A stretch of DNA of 64,000 bases from Ancistrus triradiatus (lineage: Eukaryota > Chordata > Actinopteri > Siluriformes > Loricariidae): assembly GCA_025084515.1 (NCBI GenBank), contig JAJAGP010000227.1:372001-436000 (forward strand). Direction: 5' to 3'. Positions 48,116 through 60,744 of this stretch are shown here, one piece after another. The position numbers were made by a program, and so were the translations under genes. Each line of letters starts with the position of its first letter. Position 1 is the stretch's first letter. The notes under the pieces were generated by a model. That model was not told the origin of the DNA and searched no databases. It saw nothing but the letters and a program-made list of their open reading frames with translations.

Positions 48116-49754
48116 ACCTTACTAAGATCTTTGTTTTTTTATTTATTTTGGTTTATTTAACATTGCTATCAGCATCAGTGGCCATTTCAGCAGCACACAG
48201 AAAGTTACATCTATACACAAGGTTACCTCAAGACAAGTCATATATTAATGCATCTATTTTTATCCTTATTTGTTCTCACCATTTTCACATTGGTCTGGCA
48301 CCTACCCTGGAGAACACAGTGAAAGTTTGTCGAGACACCAGTTCTCTGCAGAGCCACCAGACTCGCTGTTACAGTACCAGGGGATGATCCTGTCTGGCCT
48401 CCCCATCTTCAGGGTCTGCCTCTATATGAAATCTGACCTGGCTGAGGGCACCACCCGGATTTGATCCCAGGTCCCTATGGTGGCGGCTTAACATGTTAAG
48501 GTTCTGTGTCAGCCAAGCGCCATGAAAGCATATGTGAGCTAAACATCATATGTTAGCAAATGTTTGCTGATGTGCATTAATCACAAGACCTCACAGAAGT
48601 TCACTAGTGTCACTCTGACTGACAACCTTCCACCCAGATCTCTTAACTTCCACTTAAGAGGTTCAAGAGAATGCCTGTAGAACATATTTCATAATCTTTA
48701 ATGTACATGGCAGACCTTATTTATATATACTAAAATGTAGCTTTTATATGAAATGAATAAGGCTTGCATATGATCATCCAACATATTGAATGTATTTGTT
48801 AAACAATTAGCATATGTTCAGTATTAAAAGTTTCATACTTATTTTTGAAAGTCCTCTGTCAAGCTCTTTTTGTTATACTGGTAAGAACCCAGTTGCCATT
48901 TCTGGTGTTCCTGGTGTTGCTTCACAGCTCCTGGGTAGGTTTCTCACCTCATGTTATATGTCTGTGTGGAATTTATAATGTTCTCCTTGTGTTTGTGTGG
49001 CCTTCCTCTGAGCATTCTAGTTAACTCCAACCTAAAAAAACATGCAGGTGGGTGGTATTAGCTTTTAAAGTGTAACCCTAACCCTATATAGGCCATGTGT
49101 ATCTAGTGAACAATTACTACAAACTCAGCACACTTATACTAAGCTGGAAGTACAGTATGTAAACACAAGAGGAAACGTGTCATAAGAAAGAGAATGAACA
49201 TAGTGATTGGATTGTGATAGGTTTAGGAGTGTGGTGTATATTCAAAAGGCATGCTGTGGTGTCGGATATTGTTTTATATTTAAAACCAACCTTCTCATTT
49301 ATAAACAGGTTTTTAACCTATGGTCTATTTATTGACAGTTGATGAAGACCTGTGGTTTTGCAGTGTAATGTGTGTCTATAGGTGTGCTACTGAATGGGTG
49401 GATTTCTGAAGCTGATAAAATACTACTGGTAGTTTATGACAGATTGTGAGTATTAGCCCTTTAAGTAGGTCATCAAACAGTATGGGATAGTGAGTGATAC
49501 CATGGTAATAGTGGTTGAGCACAGGCCATTGCCATGTCAACGCAGTCAACTCCCTTTTTTACCAGGTTGCTTGACAATACTGACATCTAAAGATGATTTT
49601 AAGTAATTACTTATATCTCCAATCCAGAATCAGAATCTGAATCATTTATTCGCCAAGAACTACAAGGAATTTCCAAGGAGTTAGATCAAATTTAAATATG
49701 TAAATTAAATCTAAGAAAAAAAACTTGGCATGGAGTTCCCAAGTTTGTGCAAAA
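48116..49754. other. Repeat remnants, no gene seen
   Basis: 48130-48240 carries the 'ggtttatttaacattgctatcagcatcagtggcc' tail also seen at 43420 and 605. 48880-49045 is a decayed forward copy of the family-1 SINE body ('ttgcttcacagctcctgggtaggtttc', 'tgttctccttgtgtttgtgtggcc'). Nothing coding is supported. Confidence 0.5.
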
Positions 49755-50800
49755 TCTGATTCATGTTATCCGAACATGATTTTACAATATACCAAAGAGC
49801 ACCTTCTGATGTTACTGAATACTCAGGTTTCGGTGTCATGATGGACATGATATTTGCCATGAGACATGTCCAGGAAAATTGTATTGAGCAGAACAAGCCC
49901 GTCTACTCAGTGTTTATTAACATACTTATGTCAGTGTTCAAGGCACTGAACTGTAAATAAGGAGGCCCTATGGATCATCCTGAGATGTCACAGATTGTTA
50001 TCTTGTTATCTTACGCAGCTGAGATCGTTACTAGCCTGTACCAACACCAAACCCACAGAACCAAACAATACTGTTTATGACCCTACTGAGAAATGTAAAC
50101 AGTTTCAAATACCTGGTAAGCATCATCTCAAGTGACAGATCAACTGGCAAAGCAATTAACTTCAGGATAAGCTAGGCCAGACAGGTTTTGGGAAGACTGC
50201 ATACCAGAGTACTCAAACAACAGTCTGCAGCATCTCCACAAAGCTGTGGTCATCCTCTCTCTCTTATATGGATGTGAGAATGGGCTTGCTGACGACATGT
50301 ACTGACGACACAGCTGGAGAAATTTCACGTGCCAAACCTTGGCATTTGCTTGCAAGGTTGTGTCTCCAGTCTGCAGGTCTTGAAATGTGCTGAGTCCACC
50401 AGCACTGAATCCCTGATCATCAGACCCCAATTGCAATGGATGGGACTCCTGTCATCAGAGTGAATGACCATCGTATGCATCACAAGCTGCTTTATGTCAA
50501 AATGGAGACTGGAAAGAGACCTCAAGGACGGGTGCTACAAAGACCTTTTAAAAATCCTACTCTACCAATGGCCAATAGAACTACAGAGAACCCTGAGAGA
50601 ACTGTTGAGAGAACCCAGTGGTGAGCCTCGTGCTATGAAGCCTACACCAGTTTTGAAGATAGGTGCTGCCAAAAACTGATGGAAAACCTTGAGCAGCATC
50701 AAAGAACAACAGCCACAGCTAGTACAACACCTGACTTCCAGTGCTCCTCTTGTGCTTCCAGGCCGGGACTGCAGAGCCACCCCACGTCCATAGGTGAACT
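49755..50800 (+). mobile_element. Non-LTR retrotransposon RT fragment, decayed
   Basis: A piece at 49830-49925 encodes DMIFAMRHVQENCIEQNKPV, then YSVFIN, the RT-domain block 'xQLQEKCREQNxPLYxVFID'. Further on, 'ttcaaatacctggtaagcatcatctcaagtgac' (FKYLxSIISSD) and 'aatgaccatcgtatgcatcacaagctgctttatgtcaaaatgg' (NDHRM..KLLY.K) follow the usual C-terminal order. The catalytic YADD region is deleted between about 49925 and 50090. This type is common in fish as an endonuclease-reverse transcriptase LINE. Frames are broken throughout. Confidence 0.75.
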
Positions 50801-52502
50801 GCAAATCAGCGTGTATTCTTTGAATCTGACATATCATTTATAAATGGCCTGTCAAAATTAATGTGCCAGTAACATGTCTGGTGCAATAATCACGATTAAC
50901 ATGGACTGTCAAAATGAATGCAGTTTGACAGCATGCCTGGCACACAACATAACAGTTTGCACATGTGATTTCAAATAAATGTACATAATGAAATGAATAA
51001 TTGAATATGAAATGAATAATTTGCGTTTAACAAGGTATCTTTCTTGTAATCACTGATGTATATTTGTGTTTATTGAATATCACTAAGTAATACATACATT
51101 CTGTTGAAGTTTAGATTGTACATTCATAGGTTTACATAATTAATGAACAAATACAATTAATACATGTCTTAATAAAAATTACAAGCAAGTAAAATTGATT
51201 AATTGTAATTAACGTAATAAAATCGGGTGATTCATACAAGTAAATATTTTAAATGTTTGATAGCTTCATGTAGTGTTTGAGTGAGACAGCGGAAATACAC
51301 TTACCTACCACTGCAGGTCAAGTCTTATCTGTGCCAGGTTGGCCACCACACAGGGGTGATTGGTCATGTCTGAAGGAGGGGATAGACTGATGCCCTGCGG
51401 TAGACTAGCGCCCTGTACAGGGTGTATTTACATCTGCACCCTGTGAGAAACGGACAAGTTCCATACCCTCCCACAACACTGAGCAGCATAAGATGGGTTA
51501 AAAAACTGGTAAAGAGGTTATGAAAGGACAGATAATCAGTCCCTGCTGTAGATGCTGTCTAGTGCAGAGGAGTATATTTATGAGTCACCATCACAAAGCT
51601 CTCTGGGGCATTGTTAGGCGTGGGCCTTTAGCCCCCAATGTTTCTATAACAACCTCACTGACTTTTTCCAACTCAGGATTATTACAACAGTGTGCAACAG
51701 CGCTACTGTCACTTTAAAAGTCTCACTGCAGTGTCTGCCAGGCCCCTCCTTTTAACCACACGGACACATGTGGTTTCTTCCTAAAGCAGGATTAGAAAGG
51801 AGAATGAGGATGGAGTATATCTTTGTATATTTTGTTGTTTTCCCACGTTACACACCTGATCCAACCAGTCAACTAATTAAACAACTCTTACTGAGTTGAA
51901 GTGGATGCCTTAGAGGGACAATGCTGTGTGAAGCATTTCTCTGCACTTCCCTGCTCTAACAACACCAGATTCAACTGTTATCTCATCAACAAGCTCCATT
52001 CCTTGAAGTATGTTAGAGCAGGAGAACACAAAAATGTGCAGTAGGTGGATTCCAAGTCCTGGATTGAAAATGGAAACAATGATATTTAATCTACCTTTTG
52101 AAACTAGACTGAGAGGAAGAGAGAGGAGTTTCTGGAGGAATGGCATGGGAAGAACAAGGCACAGTGTATTCCTGACAGTCGAGAGCAACAAAAGAGTAGA
52201 GTAGCTACACAAATAACAAAATCATAGAGAGAATGTGTGAATTAGTGAAAAGAACAGAGTAAAGGAGACCTACTAGTAGTAAACAAATACAAATACACCA
52301 ACAAATCCAATGAGAAGTGCTGACCATAAAGATGTGCCCTCCCCAAGGCAACGTCTTCAGGATGTTCAATTCAGGCATTCAGGCATTTGATTGGCTGAAA
52401 GAAGTGGCTATTTGAAGGCCACATTTCATGCTGTGTCAGGTGCAAATATTGTACTTACTGCCAGATATGGTGGCGGCGAGAGCTGATCAATGTGTTGACA
52501 GC
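50801..52502. other. AT-rich DNA with a SINE-tail-like piece
   Basis: 51300-51500 resembles the 'agcgccctgtacagggtgtatttacatctgcaccctgtg' tail of fish SINE/LINE units; a related piece is at about 45560-45690. The 64-codon plus and 100-codon minus frames at 51910-52212 overlap one another and show no family. Confidence 0.45.
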
Positions 52503-52744
52503 TGTAAGATATCAGGCCATAATTCAAGCATGGCAATTACTAGCCTTTCAGGTGACTTACTCCCTTTCCCATACCGCCTGCACTGCACAGCATACATAAG
52601 GTGATTTTATCCATGTTAACATGTTTTATACTTTGTAGGTATCATGCAACCAAAAAAGACATCAAAAGGTACATCAGTAGCTTTTTCACCACTCAGAGTG
52701 TAAGTAAAAGATAAAGTAACTAGTCAGTAGCCCTGTGTTTTTTG

Positions 52745-53075
52745 TTTTTTGTTACAATTACCACACTTACTGGCACCCCTGCATTTAATACTTTGTACAA
52801 CCTCCCTTTGCCGATAAACCAGCACTTAGTCTTCTATAACATCTTATGAGGTTGGAGAACATAGAGCAGGGAATTTGAGACCATTCGTCTTTTACAGACT
52901 CTCCCCAGATCATTAGGGTCTTTTAGTCCTCTCTTGTGCACTCTCCACTTTTAGCTCAGCTCACACTTTTTCTATGGGTTTAGATCAGGGGACTGAGATG
53001 ACCATGGCAGAAGCTTGATTTTGTGTTTAGTAAACAATGTTTGTGTTGATCAGGAATCAGGGCCTGTGTTTTGGA
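52745..53075 (-). mobile_element. Tc1/mariner family F fragment
   Basis: 'actggcacccctgcatttaatactttgtacaacctccctttgcc', 'cttctataacatcttatgaggttggagaacat' and 'tctatgggtttagatcaggggactgagatgaccatggcagaagcttgattttgtg' match a common fish Tc1 family on minus. Its first part is duplicated in the block starting 53482. Confidence 0.65.
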
Positions 53076-53184
53076 TCTGTATATTTAATATATTTATTTT
53101 TATTAATTTAAAATGTATTATATGTATAAAATGTGAGTTATGATAACTATGATGAGACATAAAATTAGGACAAATTAGGAAAAT

Positions 53185-53465
53185 TTGTGGAGGGAGTTGA
53201 AGGTCCATGTTGCCCAGAGACAGCCCCAAAACATCACTGCTCTAGAGGAGATCTGCATGAAGGAATGGGCCAAAATACCAGCTACAGTGTGTGCAAACCT
53301 GGTGAAGACTTACAGGAAACGTTTGACCTCTGTCATCGCCAACAAAGGTTATGTTACAAAGTATTGAGTTGAACTTTTGTTATTGAAAAGTACAGACCTC
53401 TCATCTTTCTAAGTAGGAGAACTTGCACAATCAGTGGCTGACTAAATACTTTTTTGCCCCAGTGT
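53185..53465 (+). mobile_element. Tc1 family A 3' end
   Basis: Encodes the transposase C-terminus ([20 protein letters not shown], then [12 protein letters not shown]) and ends with the family A right terminal repeat 'cagtggctgactaaatac...'. A second partial end is at 53768-53975, part of the local duplication. Confidence 0.85.
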
Positions 53466-53767
53466 GCTGGGCTGGGCTGCTTGTAAGATATCAGGCCATA
53501 ATTCAAGCATGGCAATTACTAGCCTTTCAGGTGACTTACTCCCTTTCCCATACCGCCTGCGCTGCACAGCATACATAAGGTAATTTTTTCCATGTTAACA
53601 TGTTTTATACTTTGTATACTTTGTATACCACTCAGAGTGTAAGTAAAAGATAAAGTAACTAGTCAGTAGCCCTGTGTTTTTTGTTTTTGTTACAATTACC
53701 ACACTTACTGGCACCCCTGCATTTATTACTTTGTACAACCTCCCTTTGCCGATAAACCAGCACTTAG

Positions 53768-53975
53768 CCAACAAAGGTTATGTTACAAAGTATTGAGTTG
53801 AACTTTTGTTATTGACCAAATACTTATTTTCCACCATGATTTACAATTAAATTCTTTAAAAATCCTACAATGTGATTTCCTGGATATTTTTTTTCTCATT
53901 TTGTCTCATAGTTGAAGTGTACCTGTGATGAAAATCAGTGGCTGACTAAATACTTTTTTGCCTCACTGTGCTGGG
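53768..53975 (+). mobile_element. Tc1 family A 3' end, duplicated copy
   Basis: Begins 'ccaacaaaggttatgttacaaagtattgag' as in 53339 and keeps a stretch ('accaaatacttattttccaccatgatttacaatt') that the first copy has lost, showing that the two copies decayed independently after duplication. Confidence 0.8.
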
Positions 53976-53989
53976 CTGGGCTGCTTAAA

Positions 53990-54200
53990 GTCCTGACTAC
54001 AATATGTGATGATCCAGTACTGTTGCACAACTTGCCATATTTGCAGAAAGAATGGGACTAATTAACACCTGAACACTTAATCGCTTGGTATCTTCTGTGC
54101 CAAAACATTTTTAATGTGTGGTGAGACGGAATGGCAATTATAGTGGTAAATGGTTTAACGTCCCAACTTTTTTTGGAATGTGTTGCACATGGGGATTTCC
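53990..54200 (+). mobile_element. Tc1/mariner family E 3' fragment
   Basis: 'ccagtactgttgcacaacttgcc', 'gaatgggactaattaacacctgaacacttaatcgcttggtatc', 'ggaatggcaattata' and 'gtcccaactttttttggaatgtgttgc' match the family at 21105-21690. Confidence 0.65.
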
Positions 54201-55489
54201 CCATGGGAATTATGGAAATCATTTCTCTTGTATCACATAATAGATTCACATAATGGAGTTTGACTATACATAGTCATCGTACTGCATGTACACATTGTTC
54301 CAGCCTTCAAGGCCACCACTGATTCACTGACCAAAAACTCAAGGACTGTTTTCCTTAGCAACACTCATTTTGATCTGTTTTTCATCAAACTCACTGAACC
54401 AAAACTCATTATTCTCAGTGTAAAAGTTAAACGTTTAAAAGTGCTTATTTAAAAGAGCTAATAAAAAAAGGCTAGGGTTGGTATTTGATGTGGGTTTCAC
54501 AAGATAAATGCACATAGATAAACAACTAACAAAGTAACTAAGATGAATAGTGTGTAACTGTGTTTCTCTAAGGGGCTAAATGCCTAAGTAAATGTAAAGC
54601 TATGTTTACATGCAGCCTAAGAATCTGTTAATAATCAAACTGAGAAGTCAATGACAACATAATGGAAATTCTAACTGATGGATTGCTGTAGGCAATCATT
54701 TAAATAATGTTTGAAAGATGAGAATAATATCCACATAAACTTAATTTGATTACGGTTACAACTGGAATTTGTGCATATGTTCTGTGCATATGCAATTGCA
54801 TTGTCATTTATTCAAACTTTGTTGATATAAACATTAAATTAAGACTACATTACAGTTTGCTAAAATATATATAAAACAGTCTTTCCATTCTTTATTGTCA
54901 GTAACTAAATCTGAATCCCACAAAACATGCACATTTCAAAGAGCTTTATACTTTTAATTCTGTTTGTTTGTGTGAATGGTGTCCCGTGCTCTGTGAAACA
55001 TTATGTATAACCAGTCAACAGGGGATATGCAGCTTACCCCACCCTGAGCCAACATTAGTATGTACATGTCACATTACAACTGTTAGAACATTTGGTCCTG
55101 GAGAAAGCATAATTGCAGATATCATGTATATAACAAAGACTAAACAAGTCTAAGTAGTTTCTGATAGCAGCCCCTGCGTGATATTTTGTAGTGTCTAACT
55201 TGTTACCTTGGGACTCAACAGACTGCATATTGTACATCTCTTTCTGTAGATATTTGTCACTCCTTAAACTGAAATGTAAACTGAAAACTTATTTAAGTTT
55301 AAGTAAACTGAACGTCTATTTAAGTTTTCAGACTTGCTGCATCAGGTGTGGCAGATTACCAACTAACTCTTTTAAGGGAAACAACAAGACAAGGGATTTT
55401 TTTTGGAAAAATTTGAACAGACATGTTAATTTGAGCTTTAGGGAAAATATTTAAACCTTGTAAGTGAATGTTCCTCTTCCCAGCTACAC
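54201..55489. other. AT-rich DNA, no gene seen
   Basis: No repeat or exon recognised. A near-duplicate of about 18 bases, 'aaacttatttaagttta', occurs around 55275-55325. Confidence 0.4.
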
Positions 55490-58440
55490 CCCACCAGTTC
55501 ACTGCAGCAATGAGCAGTGATGAGCAAAAGTCCCAGGACTGTTTAATGTAATTTGTGTTTTGCTAATTTTCTGACCAATGCTTTGTTGGACAATTAAAAG
55601 CTTAACATTTTGCAATTTTATGTTTGGCCCAATTGTTTTGACTGGGTGTGTGTTTGAAAAAGTCAGACAGGGCTCTGGCACATTACGTAACACTAACACA
55701 TCCAGATCCTCACTAAGATCTACATGACTCAGATTTGCCACACCCACCAAGCCAACAGTTTATCATTAGAAGCTACTTTAAGCTCAGTAAAACAATTACC
55801 AGATCATCAGACTGGAATTACCTTGTGATTACTTCTTTAGCCTAACCACTTCATACAGTTTTGGGACATCCCTAGGGCTTCTTGTGCAAGAGAACAAGTT
55901 TGGTGCAAACATTCACACAAATACTCCCATAATCCAAGACATTATGCTGATTACAATCTTCTACAAATAATCTCTCTTTAAGAACTCTTTAATGTCTCAG
56001 ATTGAAACTCCAAAAAAAACTCAAAAACCTGTGAAGAACTGAATTCTACTGTTTCTTGCTCAGCTTCACACACACAGCAAATATCACTAGTCACACAGGT
56101 TCACCCAAGTCATTCCCTTTCTAGGCAATACTTTTGAATTATAGCATTTAAAGAATAATGAAATAATGAAACCCCTCTAGGGCTCCTTGGGACACAGGGT
56201 GATAGGGAGTAGACCCCTGGTGAGCTACTGTATATTAAGAGATTTCATTACTTGCATGAAAAGCTTGGATAGAAAATTAGTAACTTGACCTGTTTGCACA
56301 ACAATAGGTAAATCAGAAGTGGTGAAAAAGTTAGCATGAGCCTTATCTACAACAGGTGTAGTAATTCTGTGTAGATGAGTAGCATAGGCATCGATTCCCA
56401 GTTGTTGGCCGTGGACCAATGAAATCAACAAGCACACATTCAAAGAGCTCCCCAATTACAGGAGTAGGACAAAAGGGAGACACTGACATACACTGACATA
56501 CATTAGCAGTAAATGCTACTGTTAAGCTCCAGGGTACTACAGGATGACCACTTTCACCCAGTCTAAAACGAATGCAAAGACCTGCCTATTCTCAACGTCT
56601 TCAGATTCAAATACTGACAAAAACATTTCCCTAAATTAGGATCTGTCTTTTGTGCTTCATGAAGCTGACTATGACTGATACCTACTTCAATAACACCAGT
56701 GTTCATAGCATTGTTATCCTGGACTGTCTTTACCCAATCAAAAGAACAAAGTAGTGGAGAGGTTACACAGAGGACTCTAACACATTAACTTCAGCAGGAT
56801 ATGAATCTGATAAATCAATCACTTAATCTAAATCTAATCATTAAAAAGACAAGCCTTTTGGTCACAGCACATGTGGAATTACCCTGCTTTAGGAAGCGGA
56901 TAATCAGCAGGATTTTCCAGAACCTCTAAGATCAGCAAAACTTTACCTCCAGCTATGTCACCACCCATAATGTAAGCAATGCCATCCACAAGTAAATACA
57001 GACATACCCCGATTCTAAATATCCCTCCCAGTAGCTAGACTTGAGGACAAAGCCACATGGTGAGAGGTACCTTAATATACTACATAGCAATGCCTTTACA
57101 AATGGTATAGGTAGCACAAATTTTGTTGCTGAAAAAAAGCAAGATTCTAAACAGAATAAATGAATGGGTAGCACCAGTATCACAAAGATTTTAACAGGAA
57201 CTGAAGTCCATTTTTCATCTACCAGAGAAACAGTGCCATGCATTACAAATAGCTGATATCTAGGATCAGAGAAACCATTCTTGGGATCATCCCCAAGGGC
57301 TAACAGGACAGGAACGAGAAAATTAACTAAAGCAACACTCTGAGAGTGACTAACCTTGCTTTTGCATTTCCTGTTTCCTTTTTCATGGCCAAGCAATTTG
57401 AAATTTCATGGCCATGCTTATGAGAGATATTACATACTGAGGAGCCTGGTTGGGAGTTAGACTGAGCCAGCTGAGCTTCTGTTTTATCCTGCTTGTACAC
57501 TCTTGTACACTTAGTGTCAGCACAAACTCATCAGCCGAGACACTGCAGCCTCTCACAGTGAAAACCTTTCTTTAATTGAGGTATTTTACTGCATGACTTG
57601 GAAGACAATTCTCAAACTCTCCTAGGGAAATCAGCTGACCTAAGAGATAAACATACTTTGCCAACCGAACATTTAGCTAACAAAGTTATTTTCTCTCTGG
57701 CAAACTGAAGGTTGTGGAACTTTTGCCTGAAGGCTACAGGAACCAACTCATAAACACAACGCATGTAACTATTCATATCGCAAATTATCCTGCAAAGAGA
57801 AGAAGGATCACACTGGACCAGATCAGATCAAAAATATCAGATCTCTATAAGCCAAGTAAAAACAATATGCAATGTGCTCAAATATACTAATATAAGTGTC
57901 CACTTCAGTGTCTCTAAAAGTTGGGCACCAAAATAATGTTTTTATGTCCAGTAACATTTGCGGAAGGAGTATAGTGCAGAATTTGGCATAAGGACAGGTC
58001 TTGCCAGGGTTTTCAGGGTTTCTAACAAAGAAGAGGTCCATGAAGTGATCTTCATTGGTTCTGTTTATTGTGCCCAAATGTCCCGTTTCACCTCATGTTT
58101 CATTTGGTGCATGGCCATCCTCAGCACTCCCTCTTCTTTGTATGCTTGCGCCTCCATCTGGAAACATGCAATGCATCCTTTGGTATGTGCAGTAACACTG
58201 ATCCTGGTGACAAGAAAGGAGAAAGAGGGTCAAAATAAGGTATTATAATTCTGCCATCAACCTCAGACTCAGTCACTGCAAAAGCAGCAGTGTCAAAAAT
58301 CTTCCCCAGCTTGCCTTTGCAGTAATTAACCCCTAGGTTAAGGTCTAAAAATCCTAAGTCCACTTGCTTTGTACAAACGTCATGTCTAATCTCTTTTAAG
58401 CAAATTCCTAGGAACTGGTACACCATAACAAACAGCTATC
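55490..58440 (-). mobile_element. Ty3/Gypsy retrotransposon remnant, gag-pro-int
   Basis: Read on minus, a gag capsid region is recognisable at about 58080-57690 (TEVDTYISIFEHIA; further on VYELVP). It is followed by a decayed zinc knuckle near 57430-57390 (HKHGHEISNC, first Cys pair damaged). A pepsin-like protease region spans about 57260-56950 (GTVSLVDEKWTSVPVKI, then an out-of-frame WEGYLESGYVCIYLW). An integrase core lies at about 56460-56180 (TTPVVDKAHANFF, then FLSKLFMQVMKSLNIQ). Many stops and frameshifts occur. No RT/RNase H is visible between protease and integrase, which are only about 500 bp apart. I could not identify LTRs; a Tc1 copy begins just beyond the gag side. Confidence 0.75.
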
Positions 58441-58474
58441 TCTAGTATAGCCTTGATACGACACCTCTCATCTA

Positions 58475-59748
58475 CAGTGGTGCTTGAAAGTTTGTGAACC
58501 CTTTAGAATTTTCTATATTTCTGCATAAATATGACCTAAAACATCATCAGATTTTCACACAAGTCCTAAAAGAAGATAAAGAGAACCCAGTTAAACACAT
58601 GAGACAAAAATATTATACTTGGTCATTTATTTAAGGTGAAAATTAGGTCAGGTGTTTCAATCAATGGGATGACAATCAGGTGTGAGTGGGCCCCCTGTTT
58701 AATTTAACGAACAGGGATATATCAAAGTCTGCTCGGCACAAACACATGTTTGTGGAAGTGTATCAGGCACGAAACAAATGAGATTCTGAGGACCTCAGAA
58801 AAAGAGTTGTTGATGCCTCAATTATCAAATGGACAAAGGTTACAAAACCATCTCTAACGCGTTTGGACCCCCAATCCACAGCAGACAGATTTCGACAAAA
58901 TGGAGGAAATTCAATTAAAGACCATTGTTATCTCCCCAGGACGTGGTCGCCAACAAAGATCACTCCAAGAGCAAGGTGTGTAATAGTTGGCGAGGTCACA
59001 AAGGACCCCAGGGTAACTTCTAAGCAACTGAAGGCCTCTCTCACATTGGCTAATGTTAATGTTCATGAGTCCACCATCAGAAGAACACTGAACAACAATG
59101 GTGTGCATGGCAGGGTTGCAAGGAGAAAGCCACTGCTCTCCAAAAAGAGCATTGTTGCTCGTCTGCAGTTTGCTGAAGATCACGTCGACAAGCCAGAAGG
59201 CTATTGGTAAGAATGTTTTGTGGACAGATGAGACCAAAATAGAACTGTTTGGTTTAAAAGAAAAGCATTATGTTTGGAGAAAGGAAAACACTGCATTCCA
59301 GCATAAGAACCTTATCCCATTTGTGAAACATGGTGGAGGTAGTATCATGGTTTGGACCTATTTTGCTGCATCTGGGCCAGGACGGCTTGCCAGGAACAAT
59401 GAATTCGGAATTATATCAGAGAATTCTAAATTAAAATGTCAGGATATCTGTCCATGAATACTCCAACAGAAATGTTGTGGAATGACCTGAAGCAAGATGC
59501 TAATGTGAGGAAACCCACCAACATCCCAGAGTTGGTTCACATACTTTTGCCACTCACTAATATGTAAAATTGGATCATTTTCATCAATAAATATAAATGA
59601 CCAAGTATAACATTTGTGTCTCATTTGTTTAACTGGGTTCTCTTTATTTACTTTTAGGACTTGTGTGAAAATCTGATGATGTTTTAAGTCATATTTATGC
59701 AGAAATATAGACAATTCTAAAGGGGTCACAAACTTTCAAGCACAACTG
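58475..59748 (+). mobile_element. Tc1 family C copy, both ends, internally deleted
   Basis: CAGTGGTGCTTGAAAGTTTG at the left and the inverted partner ending CAAGCACAACTG at the right, each flanked by TA; 1274 bp. The transposase on plus is in two overlapping frames, 58863-59210 (TRGxxSPTKITPRA-type linker, RRTLNNNGVHGRVARRKPLL) and 59098-59457 ([34 protein letters not shown]). Sequence jumps at about 59455 past the second Asp motif, so it cannot be active. The best-preserved family C ends in the window. Confidence 0.92.
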
Positions 59749-60744
59749 TATCTCCCAACTTGAAGAGGCAACAGAAATGCAAATCCCACGTCAACAAGAC
59801 CAGTGTATAACATAGAACCCCCTAGGACACAGTTCAAAGATGCTGGATGAGCCCCCACTAGTTACATTTATGTCATTTGAGCAGATTTATGTCATTTAGT
59901 CATTTATTACATTTATGTCACTTAGTTACAAACCCGTAAGAGTGTACAGCCTAGAGGGTTCATAATAACAGCAAGAAAGTTGTGTGGTGTGGGTAAAATA
60001 GGTCAACAGACCAGCATATGGCTGTAGGGCTGACACGCTTGTTTATTTGCAAGGTGCTTAGGCAACAGACAAATAAATCTAATATCTCAACAAAGTAATA
60101 AAATGTGAGACAGAAATATCTGCGGATCTTCCCCCTTGTATATTAACTCGAGACTCTTGCTCGCTATAACCACGTGCAATCTTATTCGTTCATCCACCTC
60201 ACCCCCCCCAAACCACACTACATTGCTTTTTCCAACTACTTATACATCCCCCTCTAATACAGCTCTCTCACAAAAAAAACTTACCACAATCCCTAAATAT
60301 AAAACAAGAGCAAACAGAACTTAGCACCCGCATGTATTAAAAAGGCTACCAGTAGCAACAGCAAAAAGGCTATCATCAAAGTTTTTTAAAAATCCACAGG
60401 TAAAAAGGTAAAAGGCTACCCAAACATCCAAAATCTCTCGATTTTGTACTAGTTCATAGCTAGCACTTCTCTAGCACAAGACTAATACTTCTAATACTTT
60501 CTTATTCCTCTTCTGGTTGTCCTGAATTAGGACAAGCATGGTGGCAATGAATGCATGCAGTGTTTTTCTTCTGCTCCCTGTTTATGATTGGGTTTCCTCC
60601 AGACACTTAATTTTACCACCACCTGAAAATATGCTGGTACATAGACTGGCTTCTGTATAATTAAACATAGGTATCAATTCAAGACTGAGGTAGTGTTTGG
60701 GATAACTAGAGAATCCTGCTTTACGAATGTGACACTCTATTTAA
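59749..60744. other. AT-rich DNA, no gene seen
   Basis: 59750-59990 resumes unidentified sequence that may belong to the neighbouring Gypsy remnant (possible LTR/leader), and short repeats of 'catttatgtcattt' occur at 59866-59930. Nothing coding. Confidence 0.4.

Larger units (their letters stand above)
52503..53988. repeat. Tandem segmental duplication, second copy deleted inside
   Basis: Unit 1 (52503-53481) starts TGTAAGATATCAGGCCATAA and ends 'gtgctgggctgggctgct'. Unit 2 (53482-53988) starts and ends with the same text. Unit 2 lacks the segment matching about 52831-53338; its left part (53482-53767) matches 52503-52830 and then joins directly to 'ccaacaaaggttatgtt', equivalent to 53339. 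Each unit has its own small indels. Confidence 0.85.

Noticed and set aside
49060..49085. Telomere-like 'taaccctaaccc'
   Set aside because: Only two units; chance occurrence and not an interstitial telomere array.
51910..52212. Overlapping plus and minus frames of 64 and 100 codons
   Set aside because: Mutually overlapping, no family resemblance, no supporting signals.
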